DNA of 64,000 nucleotides from Butyrivibrio sp. VCB2006 (GTDB lineage Bacteria > Bacillota > Clostridia > Lachnospirales > Lachnospiraceae), in the NCBI RefSeq assembly GCF_000420945.1, contig NZ_ATVX01000011.1, positions 1 to 64,000 of the forward strand, given 5' to 3'. The notes beneath the pieces were generated by a model. The model was not told the origin of the DNA, did not search any database, and worked only from the letters and a program-made list of their open reading frames with translations. Position numbers and translations under genes: made by a program. Of this stretch, positions 42,506 to 51,717 are shown in pieces (the first letter of the stretch is position 1; each line of letters opens with the position of its first letter).

Positions 42506-43642
42506 TTACCAATCCTTAGAAAACAAATCTTCAAAATCAAACTCATTTATTATACCACGCATCTTATCCAGCTCCATTTGCATCTGTTCAGATGTGAAAA
42601 CCTGGTGCTCTCCGCTTGCAAAGCACTCCACCATATATCTGTTGATCTCACGCTTGTAGTGAGAATAGTCTGCGTAGTTATTAAGATCAGTAACTTCACC
42701 CATGTTCTGGAAGTAAAACAGATGCACATTTCCGTACTGAAGAAGTCTGTATGCCACGTAGCTATACTGAACAAAGGTTGCTTCAAGAGAATTCTCCTGT
42801 ATCACATTGTGCCAGTACAAAATGCTATATGGAGGGAAAAAGAAATAAAACTGAGTCTCTGGGTGTTCCTCCACAAAGGGGAGGATATTCTCCTCAAGAT
42901 TCTCTTTGGTAGCTTCAAGCATTGCATCCGCAGGAAGCTCCTCTTCAACCTTTTCCGGCTCCTCATAGGTATGCATAACCCACTGAATATTGTAATAATC
43001 TGGTGTCCACCAGCTAAAATAAGCTTCCGATAAATCCGTGCCCTGCCTCTGCACAATGGGCCTAAAAATGTACTGCATGATAACATCCTTATTCAGCACA
43101 TATTTCACATCATTGAAGATATTGTTATCGTAGAGATACTCGGGTCTTTCGTACTTAACAGTATCAATATCTGCCGCCATTACAGGAATATCAATTGCAA
43201 AAAATACTGCTTCTACAGGATTGGACTTTCTGGCATAGCTAGTCTGATCAAATACAATTGATAACATGTTGTAGTCATCTCTTGGATAGGCCCCGCTGCA
43301 GCTAAGCTTCAGGGTATCAAGCCCCATCAGCTCTTTGAAATCATCTGTATCAAAGTTTACAGTCATTGAGGATCCAATAATGCAGGAATCGTAGTTCATA
43401 TTCCTTGCCATTCCCGGGTTCTGGCTCAGCTGATTATCCACCACATAAGGAAATCCCGGTATTGGCTTGTGATAATGGAAAAAAGGATCCACATACACCA
43501 CAACTCCTCCAACCAGAACAAAGGCTGCCAAAAGAATAGCCCAGAAGGAGATAAAGAGCCTACGGTACTTTCTGCTATTATTACTAGAAGTATTCAATTT
43601 TTCTTTTGATAAATCCGTATTATCTTTCATATTCAAGTCCAC
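42506..43642 (-). CDS. SGNH-like membrane partner of an MBOAT acyltransferase
   Basis: A 378-residue protein with an N-terminal membrane helix (about residues 28-50) followed by YVDPFFHYHKPIPGF, the opening of AlgX/AlgJ/DltD-like proteins seen next to MBOAT genes. CIIGSSMTVNFDTDDF is the block-I-type serine motif, and NYADYSHYKREINRYM near the C-terminus gives the D-x-x-H pair. It should complete transfer of an acyl group from the MBOAT to an external glycan. The start is uncertain between GTG 43642 and ATG 43630. It follows the MBOAT gene by 24 bases. Confidence 0.82.
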   Translation of the reverse strand: MDLNMKDNTDLSKEKLNTSSNNSRKYRRLFISFWAILLAAFVLVGGVVVYVDPFFHYHKPIPGFPYVVDNQLSQNPGMARNMNYDSCIIGSSMTVNFDTDDFKELMGLDTLKLSCSGAYPRDDYNMLSIVFDQTSYARKSNPVEAVFFAIDIPVMAADIDTVKYERPEYLYDNNIFNDVKYVLNKDVIMQYIFRPIVQRQGTDLSEAYFSWWTPDYYNIQWVMHTYEEPEKVEEELPADAMLEATKENLEENILPFVEEHPETQFYFFFPPYSILYWHNVIQENSLEATFVQYSYVAYRLLQYGNVHLFYFQNMGEVTDLNNYADYSHYKREINRYMVECFASGEHQVFTSEQMQMELDKMRGIINEFDFEDLFSKDW

Positions 43643-43666
43643 GTATCCAAAGCATCTCCTGATACC

Positions 43667-45154
43667 TTAGAAGTTCATATACAGGAACGTGCTAACTCCG
43701 CCAAAGCTCACAATACTCCATACCAGCAGAAGTACTGTCAGAAGCGTTGTTCCAATTCCAAGCTTAACCTCTTTGCAGCGTCTAACCGCATTTGGGAAAA
43801 AGAAAATCATAACTGCGGAACATGCAAAGAATATCCAGGCACACAGTTCCCAGGCGTTACTAAGCTTCATAAGAGGTGTAACCTTCAGAATGTACCACAG
43901 CTCATCAATCTGAAAGGCTGCGGAAAAACCATTGCTAAAGCTCCTTACCCCGCCCTTAAATATCTGCCCGAACAAGATCAATGCGTCTTCTATAGTCTCT
44001 GCTCTGAAGAACACCCAGGCTGCGGTTACATAAATAAAAGTAAGTAGTATCTTGATTCCCTTTACAATCGCTCCACCAACACTCACATCATTAATCTTTG
44101 CATTTTCTCTATGTTTTCCATACCACCTGGTAATCACATACAGCACACCGTGCATGGCGCCCCATATAATGAAGGTCCAGCCGGTTCCGTGCCAGAAGCC
44201 GCTGATAAGGAAGATGATCATGAAATTGATATAGGTTCTGACTTCGCCCTTTCTGTTGCCGCCAAGAGGAATATACACGTACTTGGTAAAAAATCTGGTG
44301 AGGGTAATGTGCCATCTCTTCCAGAAATCAACGATATTAACAGCCTTGTAGGGTGAGTCAAAGTTAATTGGAAGCTCGATTCCAAGCATCATGGAAACAG
44401 CTGCTGCCATGTCACAGTAACCACTGAAATCAAAGTACAGCTGGAAGGAATAAAATACCGCTGTCAAAACCGCCTCGATGCTTCCCATGCCCACAAGCCA
44501 CTGAAAGTTAGCATCCACGGCTCTTCCGATGGTGTCTGCCATAATAACCTTTTTGAACACACCAATGGAAAAGAGATACATAGCCCGAAGGAAAATCTCA
44601 TAGTCAAAAGATTTCTCACAGGCCGCCTTTACCTCTTTGTCAAAATCTCCATAGCCCATAAGCGGTCCCTGAAGGAGCTTAGGGAAAAAGAGAATGTAAG
44701 CCAGATAGTTCATAATATCAAACTTCTCGATATCGCCCCTCTCAAGATCAACAATGTATGAAATCTGATTAAAGGTATAAAAGCTGATTGCGATAGGAAG
44801 GAATACTCCCCATAGCTTAAAGAACAAAAGCAAAACCACATTGAGGATCACGCCAATAGAGAGCCAGAGCTTATGAATCAGGATTTCTCTACCAAAAAGA
44901 GAAATCCCTATCCCCCGCTCTCTCATGAAGCTCATGGGAATTGCTGTGCAGACATTGATACAAATACTGATAAATATAATTGCCAGATTTCTCATTCCAA
45001 AAAGAGCATAAAAGCACAAAGATCCCAGTATGATACAAAGATCTACCAGCACCCTTGCATTTCCCTTCTTCCTGCCAATGCTGCGAAGAACATTGTAAGC
45101 AAGAAGGAATATAGGCAAAAAAATCAAAACAAATTCATAGGAATTAAAGACCAT
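43667..45154 (-). CDS. MBOAT O-acyltransferase
   Basis: A 495-residue membrane-bound O-acyltransferase of the AlgI/DltB type with about 11 helices. Family motifs are QGPLMGYGDF, FSFQLYFDFSGYCDMA, NFDSPYKAVNIVDFWKRWHITLTRFF and the catalytic histidine in ISGFWHGTGWTFIIWGAMHG. It moves an acyl group, usually acetyl, across the membrane to the SGNH-like partner. Only 38 percent or so of positions by eye match the second MBOAT at 53222, so these are two distinct systems rather than a recent duplication. Acetate and its sugar acceptor are inferred. Confidence 0.93.
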   Translation of the reverse strand: MVFNSYEFVLIFLPIFLLAYNVLRSIGRKKGNARVLVDLCIILGSLCFYALFGMRNLAIIFISICINVCTAIPMSFMRERGIGISLFGREILIHKLWLSIGVILNVVLLLFFKLWGVFLPIAISFYTFNQISYIVDLERGDIEKFDIMNYLAYILFFPKLLQGPLMGYGDFDKEVKAACEKSFDYEIFLRAMYLFSIGVFKKVIMADTIGRAVDANFQWLVGMGSIEAVLTAVFYSFQLYFDFSGYCDMAAAVSMMLGIELPINFDSPYKAVNIVDFWKRWHITLTRFFTKYVYIPLGGNRKGEVRTYINFMIIFLISGFWHGTGWTFIIWGAMHGVLYVITRWYGKHRENAKINDVSVGGAIVKGIKILLTFIYVTAAWVFFRAETIEDALILFGQIFKGGVRSFSNGFSAAFQIDELWYILKVTPLMKLSNAWELCAWIFFACSAVMIFFFPNAVRRCKEVKLGIGTTLLTVLLLVWSIVSFGGVSTFLYMNF

Positions 45155-45174
45155 ATCCTAATCCCCCAACTACT

Positions 45175-45249
45175 GTTACAGTCAAAACTTATCTGCAGGC
45201 TCTTTCATGGCCGTAGTCACAGCCAGAACTTATCTGTGGGCGCTTTCAT
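45175..45249. repeat. Tandem near-copy of the gene 3' end
   Basis: The last 34 coding bases of the cyclodeaminase-like gene (45216-45249) recur at 45175-45208 with 28 of 34 identities, an offset of 41 bases. The copy reads as ATGAAAGAGCCTGCAGAT and so on and includes an in-frame stop. It lies in the gap before the MBOAT gene. Confidence 0.75.
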
Positions 45250-46182
45250 ATCCGCATCGGAAAGATTCTTAAAAGCTTCCATATTCCCACTTAGCTCCTT
45301 ATAAATGTGAGCTGCAAAGTTTATGTCATGGATAGAAACCCCGATATTATAGGCAAGTATACGCTCTTTGTCGCTTTCACGACCGCAGGCCTTTCCATTT
45401 ACAACATCACTGACCTCAGCGTAGTACCTGAACTTGGAGAAGTTTCCAAAGTGGTCCACATGTCCGGTATCATCAGCAAAGACCTTGTCAAAAAACAGAT
45501 CGCAGTTAGTAAATCCTCTGGTGTGCACAGGAACAATAAGAACGCCCTCGTCAAACCACTCATCCTCTGCAATGTCATTTTCAAAATAAGTAGCACAGGA
45601 AATCACCACATCTGACCCTTGTATGCACTCACGAACAGAATCCACAATCTCAAACTCGAGATTATTGAAATCCTTGAACCTATCCATGAAGCTTTCAGCC
45701 TGATCCTTGTAGCGAAGAAGCTTAACAGATAACTTCTTATCCGTAAGGACAGAAGCAAGAACCAGAAGGCTTCCGCGGGCCACATTTCCAAGGCCTATCA
45801 TACCGATAGTCTTAAAGCCGCTCTTACCAAAGGTAATCACGGAATGGGCTGCTACTGCCCCGGTTCTCATGGCAGTGATCCAATTACCATCCATCAGGGC
45901 CAGAACTTCTCCGGATTCAGCGTTCATAAGGAGAATCTCACTATCAAGAGAAGGCTTCCTTTCAGGGTAACGAGTCACAACCTTAATGCCCCCCATGGTG
46001 CCATCAGCCGTCTCTATCATAGAGGGCATCACATTGCAAAAGACATTCCCCGGCCTGTTCATATGAGTTTTGGGCGGAAGGACTGCGCTGTCCTTGGCTT
46101 TAATCATCTCGCTTACCCACTCATAACACTTAACCGGCGAAATATTCATGTTCTGTATATCTTCAAAACTTACTATTTTCAT
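45217..46182 (-). CDS. Ornithine cyclodeaminase/mu-crystallin family enzyme
   Basis: A 321-residue NAD(P)-dependent enzyme. It has the family lysine region GGIKVVTRYPERKPSL, LMNAESGEVLALMDGNWITAMRTGAVAAHSV and the Rossmann motif GMIGLGNVARGSLLVL, and ends with NIGVSIHDINFAAHIYKEL. Members include ornithine cyclodeaminase, alanine dehydrogenase, ketimine reductase and SbnB. The substrate cannot be assigned. It directly follows the nucleotidyltransferase-aminotransferase and LicD genes, so it may act on an amino-acid precursor or product of that module. ATG 46182 is preferred to TTG 46188. Its 3' end is tandemly duplicated. Confidence 0.87.
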   Translation of the reverse strand: MKIVSFEDIQNMNISPVKCYEWVSEMIKAKDSAVLPPKTHMNRPGNVFCNVMPSMIETADGTMGGIKVVTRYPERKPSLDSEILLMNAESGEVLALMDGNWITAMRTGAVAAHSVITFGKSGFKTIGMIGLGNVARGSLLVLASVLTDKKLSVKLLRYKDQAESFMDRFKDFNNLEFEIVDSVRECIQGSDVVISCATYFENDIAEDEWFDEGVLIVPVHTRGFTNCDLFFDKVFADDTGHVDHFGNFSKFRYYAEVSDVVNGKACGRESDKERILAYNIGVSIHDINFAAHIYKELSGNMEAFKNLSDADMKAPTDKFWL

Positions 46183-46231
46183 CCACAATCAGTCCCTAAA
46201 CCAATGCTTATTTAATCCAAGAAACTCCAAA

Positions 46232-48040
46232 TCACTGCAGTTCTTGTCTCAGAGCCTTTATCAGAACATCATTATCTTCCGTATTTCTCACTGCAAGCCT
46301 TAAGTAATTACGTCCGTTTGTCTTGGTCGTAAGCTCTTTTATCAAAAGATTATGCTTAATCAGGAGCTTTTTAAGAAGCTCCTTGGGAGAAATGTCAGCA
46401 TCAAGCTCTGCCATGACAAAGTTAGCCTGGGATGGAATAACCCTAAGCCCCTTAATGCCGGAAAGCTCCTTTTCAAACCTTGCTCTTTCTTTCCTAAATC
46501 TCTCAAGAGCAACCACATAGTCCTTTTTATACTTCTCCTCAATCTGCATGTAGAACTCTGCAAAAGAGTTGATGTTCCATATAGCCACATCTTTTTTCAT
46601 GGCTGCAATTGCATCTACGTCTCCGGAAGCCAGAATTCCTAGGCGAAGTCCCGGAACACCGTAGGACTTGGAAATACTCTTCATAACATACAGGTGCCTA
46701 TTCTCTGTCAAAAGAGCCTGTGAAATCAACGTATTATCAGGCTCATCTGCAAAGTCTACAAAAGACTCATCTATTACAAGCTTAATGTTCCTGTCACCGC
46801 ACCAGTCTATAATGCGAAGCAGATCTTTTTTAGGAATATAGTTACCACTTGGATTGTCAGGATTAACCACAACCAGATTGCTGATATCCTTATCCGCAAA
46901 GAAGTTCATGATATCATCTGCAGTGTAGGAATAATCCGCATTATCCGGAACAAAGTCCACAGAAGTAGCCCTGTCATAACGGTTTGGATACTCATCAAAG
47001 GTAGGACGGATAAAACCAACCTTCCCTTCAAAGTTCTCCATAAGGCTCTTAATCAGCTCCGCTGCGCCATTTCCTACAATAATATTCTCAGCATGCACGC
47101 CAAAATTCTTGGCAGCAAGAAGACTATTTACCCTCATACCTGAAGGATACTCGGTAAGAAGCGTATCAAAGTTAGCCCTTATCTCATCCTTCATCTTCTC
47201 AGGAGGAAAATAAGGATTAACCAGATAGCAGAAATCAATGAGCTTAGGATATCTCCAATATCCGCCGTATCTGCTCTGAAGAAGTCTTACCTTCTCATCC
47301 TCATCCGGAGTAAAAATAGACTCTGCGATATCAAGATCCTGAATATCATCGATCTCATACCAGCGCTGTCCATCAAGCCTCTTGGCTCTAATCTCAGGCT
47401 CATCAAGCATAGTGATAACTCTCAGAACCTGCTCATAATACTCATTCTGTCCAAGAGCAGACTGATATGCCTTAAGGAAAGGCACATAGTGTGTCTCAGA
47501 GAAGTGCTTGCTGAATTTGTAGATATTTACTGTCTTGTAGTAGTCTTTGATCTCATCAAACTTAAACTTCTTGCCGGGAACAAAGGCTTCGATGCTATCG
47601 TCCTCGGAAAGCTTAACGCAGGTTCCGTCCATCCAGGACTCATACTTATCAACAAGAGCAAGGGTATCCCTTGGATCTTCTATAAGCACGTCCAAAACCT
47701 CGTCTTCAAAAATCAGGTCTGACTCAAAAAGAATCGTATCCTCTTTTACCAGATAGTCACTGGCAAGTGACAGTGAATAGATATTGTTGGTCTTATCATA
47801 AATTGGATTGTCGATATACTCGATTGGAGTAGTAATGCCAAGGGTCTTAATATAACTTTTAAGCTTATCCCCTTCGTAGCCCACAACAATCACAATTCTG
47901 GACATGTTCTTTTTTTCTATCTGATGGAGCATCCTGTCTATAAGGGCAACTCCATTTACCTTAACCATGCACTTTGTATTGTTCTGAGTAAGCTCTTTTA
48001 AGCGCTTGCCCATTCCTGCCGCTAAAATAATCGCCTGCAT
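46232..48040 (-). CDS. Nucleotidyltransferase-PLP aminotransferase fusion
   Basis: A 602-residue bifunctional protein. Residues 1-235 are a sugar-nucleotidyltransferase-fold domain like LicC or PntC (IILAAGMGKRLKELTQNNTK, LFESDLIFEDEVL, WYEIDDIQDL). Residues 250-602 are a fold-type I PLP enzyme close to HisC and CobD: NGAAELIKSL, NPDNPSGNYIPK, VIDESFVDF, the Schiff-base lysine in MKSISKSYGVPGLRLG near 456, and NYLRLAVRN. CobD-type enzymes decarboxylate threonine- or serine-phosphate to an amino-alcohol phosphate, which the first domain could activate with CTP. An aminotransferase role is the alternative. It overlaps licD by one base. Confidence 0.88.
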   Translation of the reverse strand: MQAIILAAGMGKRLKELTQNNTKCMVKVNGVALIDRMLHQIEKKNMSRIVIVVGYEGDKLKSYIKTLGITTPIEYIDNPIYDKTNNIYSLSLASDYLVKEDTILFESDLIFEDEVLDVLIEDPRDTLALVDKYESWMDGTCVKLSEDDSIEAFVPGKKFKFDEIKDYYKTVNIYKFSKHFSETHYVPFLKAYQSALGQNEYYEQVLRVITMLDEPEIRAKRLDGQRWYEIDDIQDLDIAESIFTPDEDEKVRLLQSRYGGYWRYPKLIDFCYLVNPYFPPEKMKDEIRANFDTLLTEYPSGMRVNSLLAAKNFGVHAENIIVGNGAAELIKSLMENFEGKVGFIRPTFDEYPNRYDRATSVDFVPDNADYSYTADDIMNFFADKDISNLVVVNPDNPSGNYIPKKDLLRIIDWCGDRNIKLVIDESFVDFADEPDNTLISQALLTENRHLYVMKSISKSYGVPGLRLGILASGDVDAIAAMKKDVAIWNINSFAEFYMQIEEKYKKDYVVALERFRKERARFEKELSGIKGLRVIPSQANFVMAELDADISPKELLKKLLIKHNLLIKELTTKTNGRNYLRLAVRNTEDNDVLIKALRQELQ

Positions 48041-48831
48041 TACTCATTCTCCTCAAAATGAACAATTCCCATCTTCTTGGGTGTCATGTAATCGCCGTAA
48101 ACAAGCCTAAGTTCCTCATCGTACCTTGCCGGGCATGGGAACTTATCTTTTTCCATAAGTACTTCTGTAGCGCTTTCATAAATATCAAAGTCGTAAAAGG
48201 CCTGTATTCCGAAGGCAAAATTGCTGGTGAAACGGAAAGGTGTCTTCTCCTTCTCATATTTCCTCTGCTGCCTGTCATACATCTCTATCAGCTTTTCCAG
48301 GGAAAAGAGCTTTCCAACTGTGCTGATCACAAAGATACCAAGCTTCTGAATACCCTTGTAATCCTTGTAATCAATCCTTCGTCTCTTGGAAATAGTTAGA
48401 GCATGTATCATCTTGAGTTTGCGATACATGTTCTTCTGAAGCTTCTTATCTGCCGGAACATGGTCCACCAGAAAGATATCGACTGCAGGGTGATTCTGAA
48501 GCTTGTCCTCACCGCTAAGTGTAACTTCTGTATTGATAAGTCTAGGAACAAAATCAAAAAAATAAGGCTTATTGTCGATGGGCTCTACAAACTCCAGGGG
48601 CGCCTTCAAATTCTTTTTCATGGCTGCCTTGAAGCTTTCATAGTCCTCTCTCATAACCTTAAGGTCTATGTCATCATCCCATGGAATAAATCCATGATCC
48701 CTGACCGCGCCAATCTCTGTGCCAAAGGCCAGGAAATATCTAATATTGTTTTCTTTACAAATCCGATCTACTTCTAAAAGCATATCGTACAGAATACCGT
48801 GTAACTCTTCTATTGATTCTGCTTTTCTCAT
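48040..48831 (-). CDS. licD: LicD family phosphotransferase
   Basis: A 263-residue LicD/FKTN-type enzyme. LicD moves phosphocholine, and relatives other phospho-groups, from a CDP carrier to a glycan. The core is YFLAFGTEIGAVRDHGFIPWDDDIDLKVM, whose DDDID binds metal, at about residues 33-60, plus FRFTSNFAFGIQAFYD and YDEELRLVYGDYMTPK. It has no membrane segment. The one-base overlap with the nucleotidyltransferase-aminotransferase gene is strong evidence that it uses the product of that protein. No licA kinase or licB transporter is present, so choline itself is unlikely to be the source. Confidence 0.9.
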   Translation of the reverse strand: MRKAESIEELHGILYDMLLEVDRICKENNIRYFLAFGTEIGAVRDHGFIPWDDDIDLKVMREDYESFKAAMKKNLKAPLEFVEPIDNKPYFFDFVPRLINTEVTLSGEDKLQNHPAVDIFLVDHVPADKKLQKNMYRKLKMIHALTISKRRRIDYKDYKGIQKLGIFVISTVGKLFSLEKLIEMYDRQQRKYEKEKTPFRFTSNFAFGIQAFYDFDIYESATEVLMEKDKFPCPARYDEELRLVYGDYMTPKKMGIVHFEENE

Positions 48832-48917
48832 AACTTACTTCTCGTTTCTATTTTAGTTCGCATTCATTCTAAAGATTTAATCAATGTATGCTTCTTTTTT
48901 ATCCAAGATATATTCTT

Positions 48918-49709
48918 TTATCCAACCTCAGAATACACCACAGGGTCACGATAAATCTTATATCCGTGGATTGTATTTACAAGCTCAAGTCCCAAATCCG
49001 ACAACTCTGCATCAATCTTCCTGTCCTCAGAAAGGACAATATAGCTGCACTTTGTCTCTCTTGTTGCTTCCAAAAGAGCCTTAGCCTCAATAATCTCAGG
49101 CTTTTCCATTACCTCATAAACAGGATTGTAGTAATCCCACTGAGTAACAACCATCTCTCTTCCGAAAGGAAGCAGAATATCTGTGCTGTACTGTCTTACA
49201 AAGTGAACAAGCTCAGAAGGCATAGCCGCACGAACTCTTTCCTCCCCTTCATCCGGAGCAATCTCATCACAGATATCTATTACATGCTGAGGAATGTGAT
49301 ACAGATTCTCAGCAACCTTCACATTGTTGTTTGCGTACACAAGAGACCCTGAAATCGCGATAACAGCCAGCACTGCCACAAAGGCAATCCTCTGATATAT
49401 ACTCTTTTTCAGTGAAAAGATCAGCTTGCAGGCCGCAAAGGCAATAGTAACATAGGTAGGAATCAGCCACAAAAGTCTGTAGTATGTATCACTCCCCTCG
49501 TCAAAGGCAGCCACATACGCAATCTTTGTAACAGGTAAAAGAAATCCCACCAAGATCAAAAGTGGAATTATCCCCAGAACTATTTTCTTTTTGATGCTTT
49601 TTTCTGTTGCCACCAAATAAATAGCGGATGCGATCAGCATTATTAAAAGCGCACCATTTCCGCCATAGAGCTTAAGGGCAACCCAGCACTCCATGAAAAT
49701 TCCGTACAT
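48918..49709 (-). CDS. Membrane protein, C-terminal half of a GT-C-like protein
   Basis: A 263-residue protein with four membrane helices in the first 130 residues and a soluble C-terminal domain (EKPEIIEAKALLEATRETKC, YIVLSEDRKIDAELS, IHGYKIYRDP) of the kind that ends GT-C and DUF6077-type proteins. ATG 49709 has GAGAGG five bases upstream, so it can be translated alone. With the preceding 402-residue protein it looks like two parts of one protein, in different frames. Function unknown; an external glycosyltransferase is likely. Confidence 0.75.
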   Translation of the reverse strand: MYGIFMECWVALKLYGGNGALLIMLIASAIYLVATEKSIKKKIVLGIIPLLILVGFLLPVTKIAYVAAFDEGSDTYYRLLWLIPTYVTIAFAACKLIFSLKKSIYQRIAFVAVLAVIAISGSLVYANNNVKVAENLYHIPQHVIDICDEIAPDEGEERVRAAMPSELVHFVRQYSTDILLPFGREMVVTQWDYYNPVYEVMEKPEIIEAKALLEATRETKCSYIVLSEDRKIDAELSDLGLELVNTIHGYKIYRDPVVYSEVG

Positions 49710-49755
49710 ACAAACCTCTCGAAATCTAATATATGAACCAGATCAACATGCTTTA

Positions 49756-50964
49756 TCAACTATGAAACAGTCCCAAATACACCAGCAGATACAGCGCATT
49801 TGGAATCACACAGCATATAGCCCCCAATATCACACGAATATTCCTCTCAAATAACAAAAGAACCAGTGTAAAAAGAGCTACAAGCCCTGTTCCAAAAATA
49901 ACTCCCAGGGAAGTACATACTCCGGACAACATATTAACCAGTGTCAGGAAAATCCAAGGAGAAATCTTGTAGATAAGCTTGTGTTCCTTGTACTCTTCAT
50001 AGGACTCAGTGTTGTTATCAACCTTAGGTCCGAAGATAGGTCTTTTCCTGCTGTCTTCCAGCATCCATAAAAAGACCCACATAATAAGCGGAAATACCAG
50101 GCTGTTCACAATAGCCTTACCCTGCCAGGTTCTGGTCAAAAAGAACGTAGCCGGAGTATAGATTGAGATATTTCCGAACATCATAAGGAATGAAACAATG
50201 ATCATGAATACAGGGATAACTTCCTGTCTTCTTCTGAACAATACTCTTGCAATCTCAACATAAACCAGATAAACAAATGGAATGATGAGAAGAGGCATTA
50301 CAGAATGGGACATTATTGTGGCATGAACGCCGCATACTCTTGCCATATAGGCAATCCACATGGTGATAACTGCAAGGGCATGCCTTATATCAAGAGATGT
50401 GGAAGTTCCGGTATAGGGCAGGATCGTATTCATAACATCTGCCTGCTGCGCAAGGAGCGATTCCACAACAAAATAAGCGTCATCTCCGTCAAAACTTGAC
50501 ATTACCACAGCCAGAATCATCTGAACAACTAAGAGCACAAAGAAAATCCCCCAATAAATGCGGCTCTCCAAAGAATAACTTAGCTTTAACATTCTTGGGT
50601 CTGACCTTGGGCTTAAGAGTTCATGAGCTGTTGCATGGGTCTCACCTGGGAAAAGAGTCAGATAATCAAAGCCTTCTTTCTTAAGCAAAATTACAGCTTT
50701 GACTATACCTGCCACTGCCAGAGCCAGGCTGATACCCAAATAGAACCTGGTGCAGTAGGTGAAGGCATTATAGACATAGTGAAGCATACATGGTATAGCT
50801 ATGACTTCAAACACAGCAAAATATACCATGTAGCCAAAGATGAAGGTGATTCCTATTGTTCTTCTGACTACAGGAAGTATGCTGTTACACAACACTCCTA
50901 TGCAGAAGGGAACCACCAACATGAAAAATATGATTTTAAATACCGCTAATATTCCAGCCAGCAA
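49756..50964 (-). CDS. Polytopic membrane protein, DUF6077-like, N-terminal half
   Basis: A 402-residue protein with about ten membrane helices and short charged loops, ending in IPNALYLLVYLGLFHS. The loop after helix 5 carries FDGDDAYFVVESLLAQQADV, an acidic outward segment typical of GT-C-type glycosyltransferases. It begins with TTG 50964, AGGA upstream, close behind udk. The next gene continues the topology, so this may be a split gene. DUF6077 is a tentative name. Confidence 0.72.
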   Translation of the reverse strand: MLAGILAVFKIIFFMLVVPFCIGVLCNSILPVVRRTIGITFIFGYMVYFAVFEVIAIPCMLHYVYNAFTYCTRFYLGISLALAVAGIVKAVILLKKEGFDYLTLFPGETHATAHELLSPRSDPRMLKLSYSLESRIYWGIFFVLLVVQMILAVVMSSFDGDDAYFVVESLLAQQADVMNTILPYTGTSTSLDIRHALAVITMWIAYMARVCGVHATIMSHSVMPLLIIPFVYLVYVEIARVLFRRRQEVIPVFMIIVSFLMMFGNISIYTPATFFLTRTWQGKAIVNSLVFPLIMWVFLWMLEDSRKRPIFGPKVDNNTESYEEYKEHKLIYKISPWIFLTLVNMLSGVCTSLGVIFGTGLVALFTLVLLLFERNIRVILGAICCVIPNALYLLVYLGLFHS

Positions 50965-50985
50965 TAATAATTCCGTCCTTCCTGA

Positions 50986-51612
50986 TTATCTCTCTGTATT
51001 AAGAACCAGATTCAGGTGCTCCTGAAGGATGCTGATACCTGTAAGGTTCTCACCACCTCTTGGGATGATGATATCCGCATACTTCTTACTTGGCTCTACA
51101 AACTGCTCATGCATGGGCTTAACAGTCTCAGCATACTGAGTAAGAATTGAATCGATGGATCTTGCTCTTTCTACCATATCACGGCGGATACGACGCATAA
51201 GTCTCTCATCTGCATCAGTCTCAACGAAAACCTTGATATCCATAAGGTCACGAAGCTCTTTATTCTCAAGAATAAGGATACCCTCAACGATGATTACCTT
51301 CTTGGGAACTACATGAACTGTAGCATCAGACCTGTTGTGAACTGTGTAGTCGTAAACAGGCATATCGATTTCCTGGTTGTTCTTGAGCTTCATAACATCA
51401 GAAATCATCAGATCTGTATCAAAAGATGCCGGATGGTCATAGTTAAGTCTTGATCTGTCCTCGTAGGAAAGATCATCATGAGCCTTGTAGTATGAATCAT
51501 GGTTGATTACTACAATGTCATCTCCAAACTTCTCCTTGATTCTGCGTACGATGGTAGTCTTACCTGACGCTGTTCCTCCTGCAATTCCTACAATACAAAC
51601 CTTATCGCTCAT
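50986..51612 (-). CDS. udk: Uridine kinase
   Basis: Udk phosphorylates uridine and cytidine in pyrimidine salvage. The 208-residue protein is the standard length, with P-loop GIAGGTASGKTTIVRRI, NHDSYYKAHDDLSYEDRSRLNYDHPASFD, VIIVEGILILENKELR and the lid RDMVERARSIDSIL. It is not obviously related to the glycan genes around it; UTP supply is the only link. A TATAAT (51688-51683) lies about 70 bases upstream but lacks a -35. Confidence 0.95.
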   Translation of the reverse strand: MSDKVCIVGIAGGTASGKTTIVRRIKEKFGDDIVVINHDSYYKAHDDLSYEDRSRLNYDHPASFDTDLMISDVMKLKNNQEIDMPVYDYTVHNRSDATVHVVPKKVIIVEGILILENKELRDLMDIKVFVETDADERLMRRIRRDMVERARSIDSILTQYAETVKPMHEQFVEPSKKYADIIIPRGGENLTGISILQEHLNLVLNTER

Positions 51613-51717
51613 ATCTATTTCCTTTCATCAAAAAATTCAAGTTCTTATTCTATATCCTTGTCAGCCTATATGCAACCTTGGCATTATACCCCATTGATAG
51701 GCTGCCGTCTTCCATGT

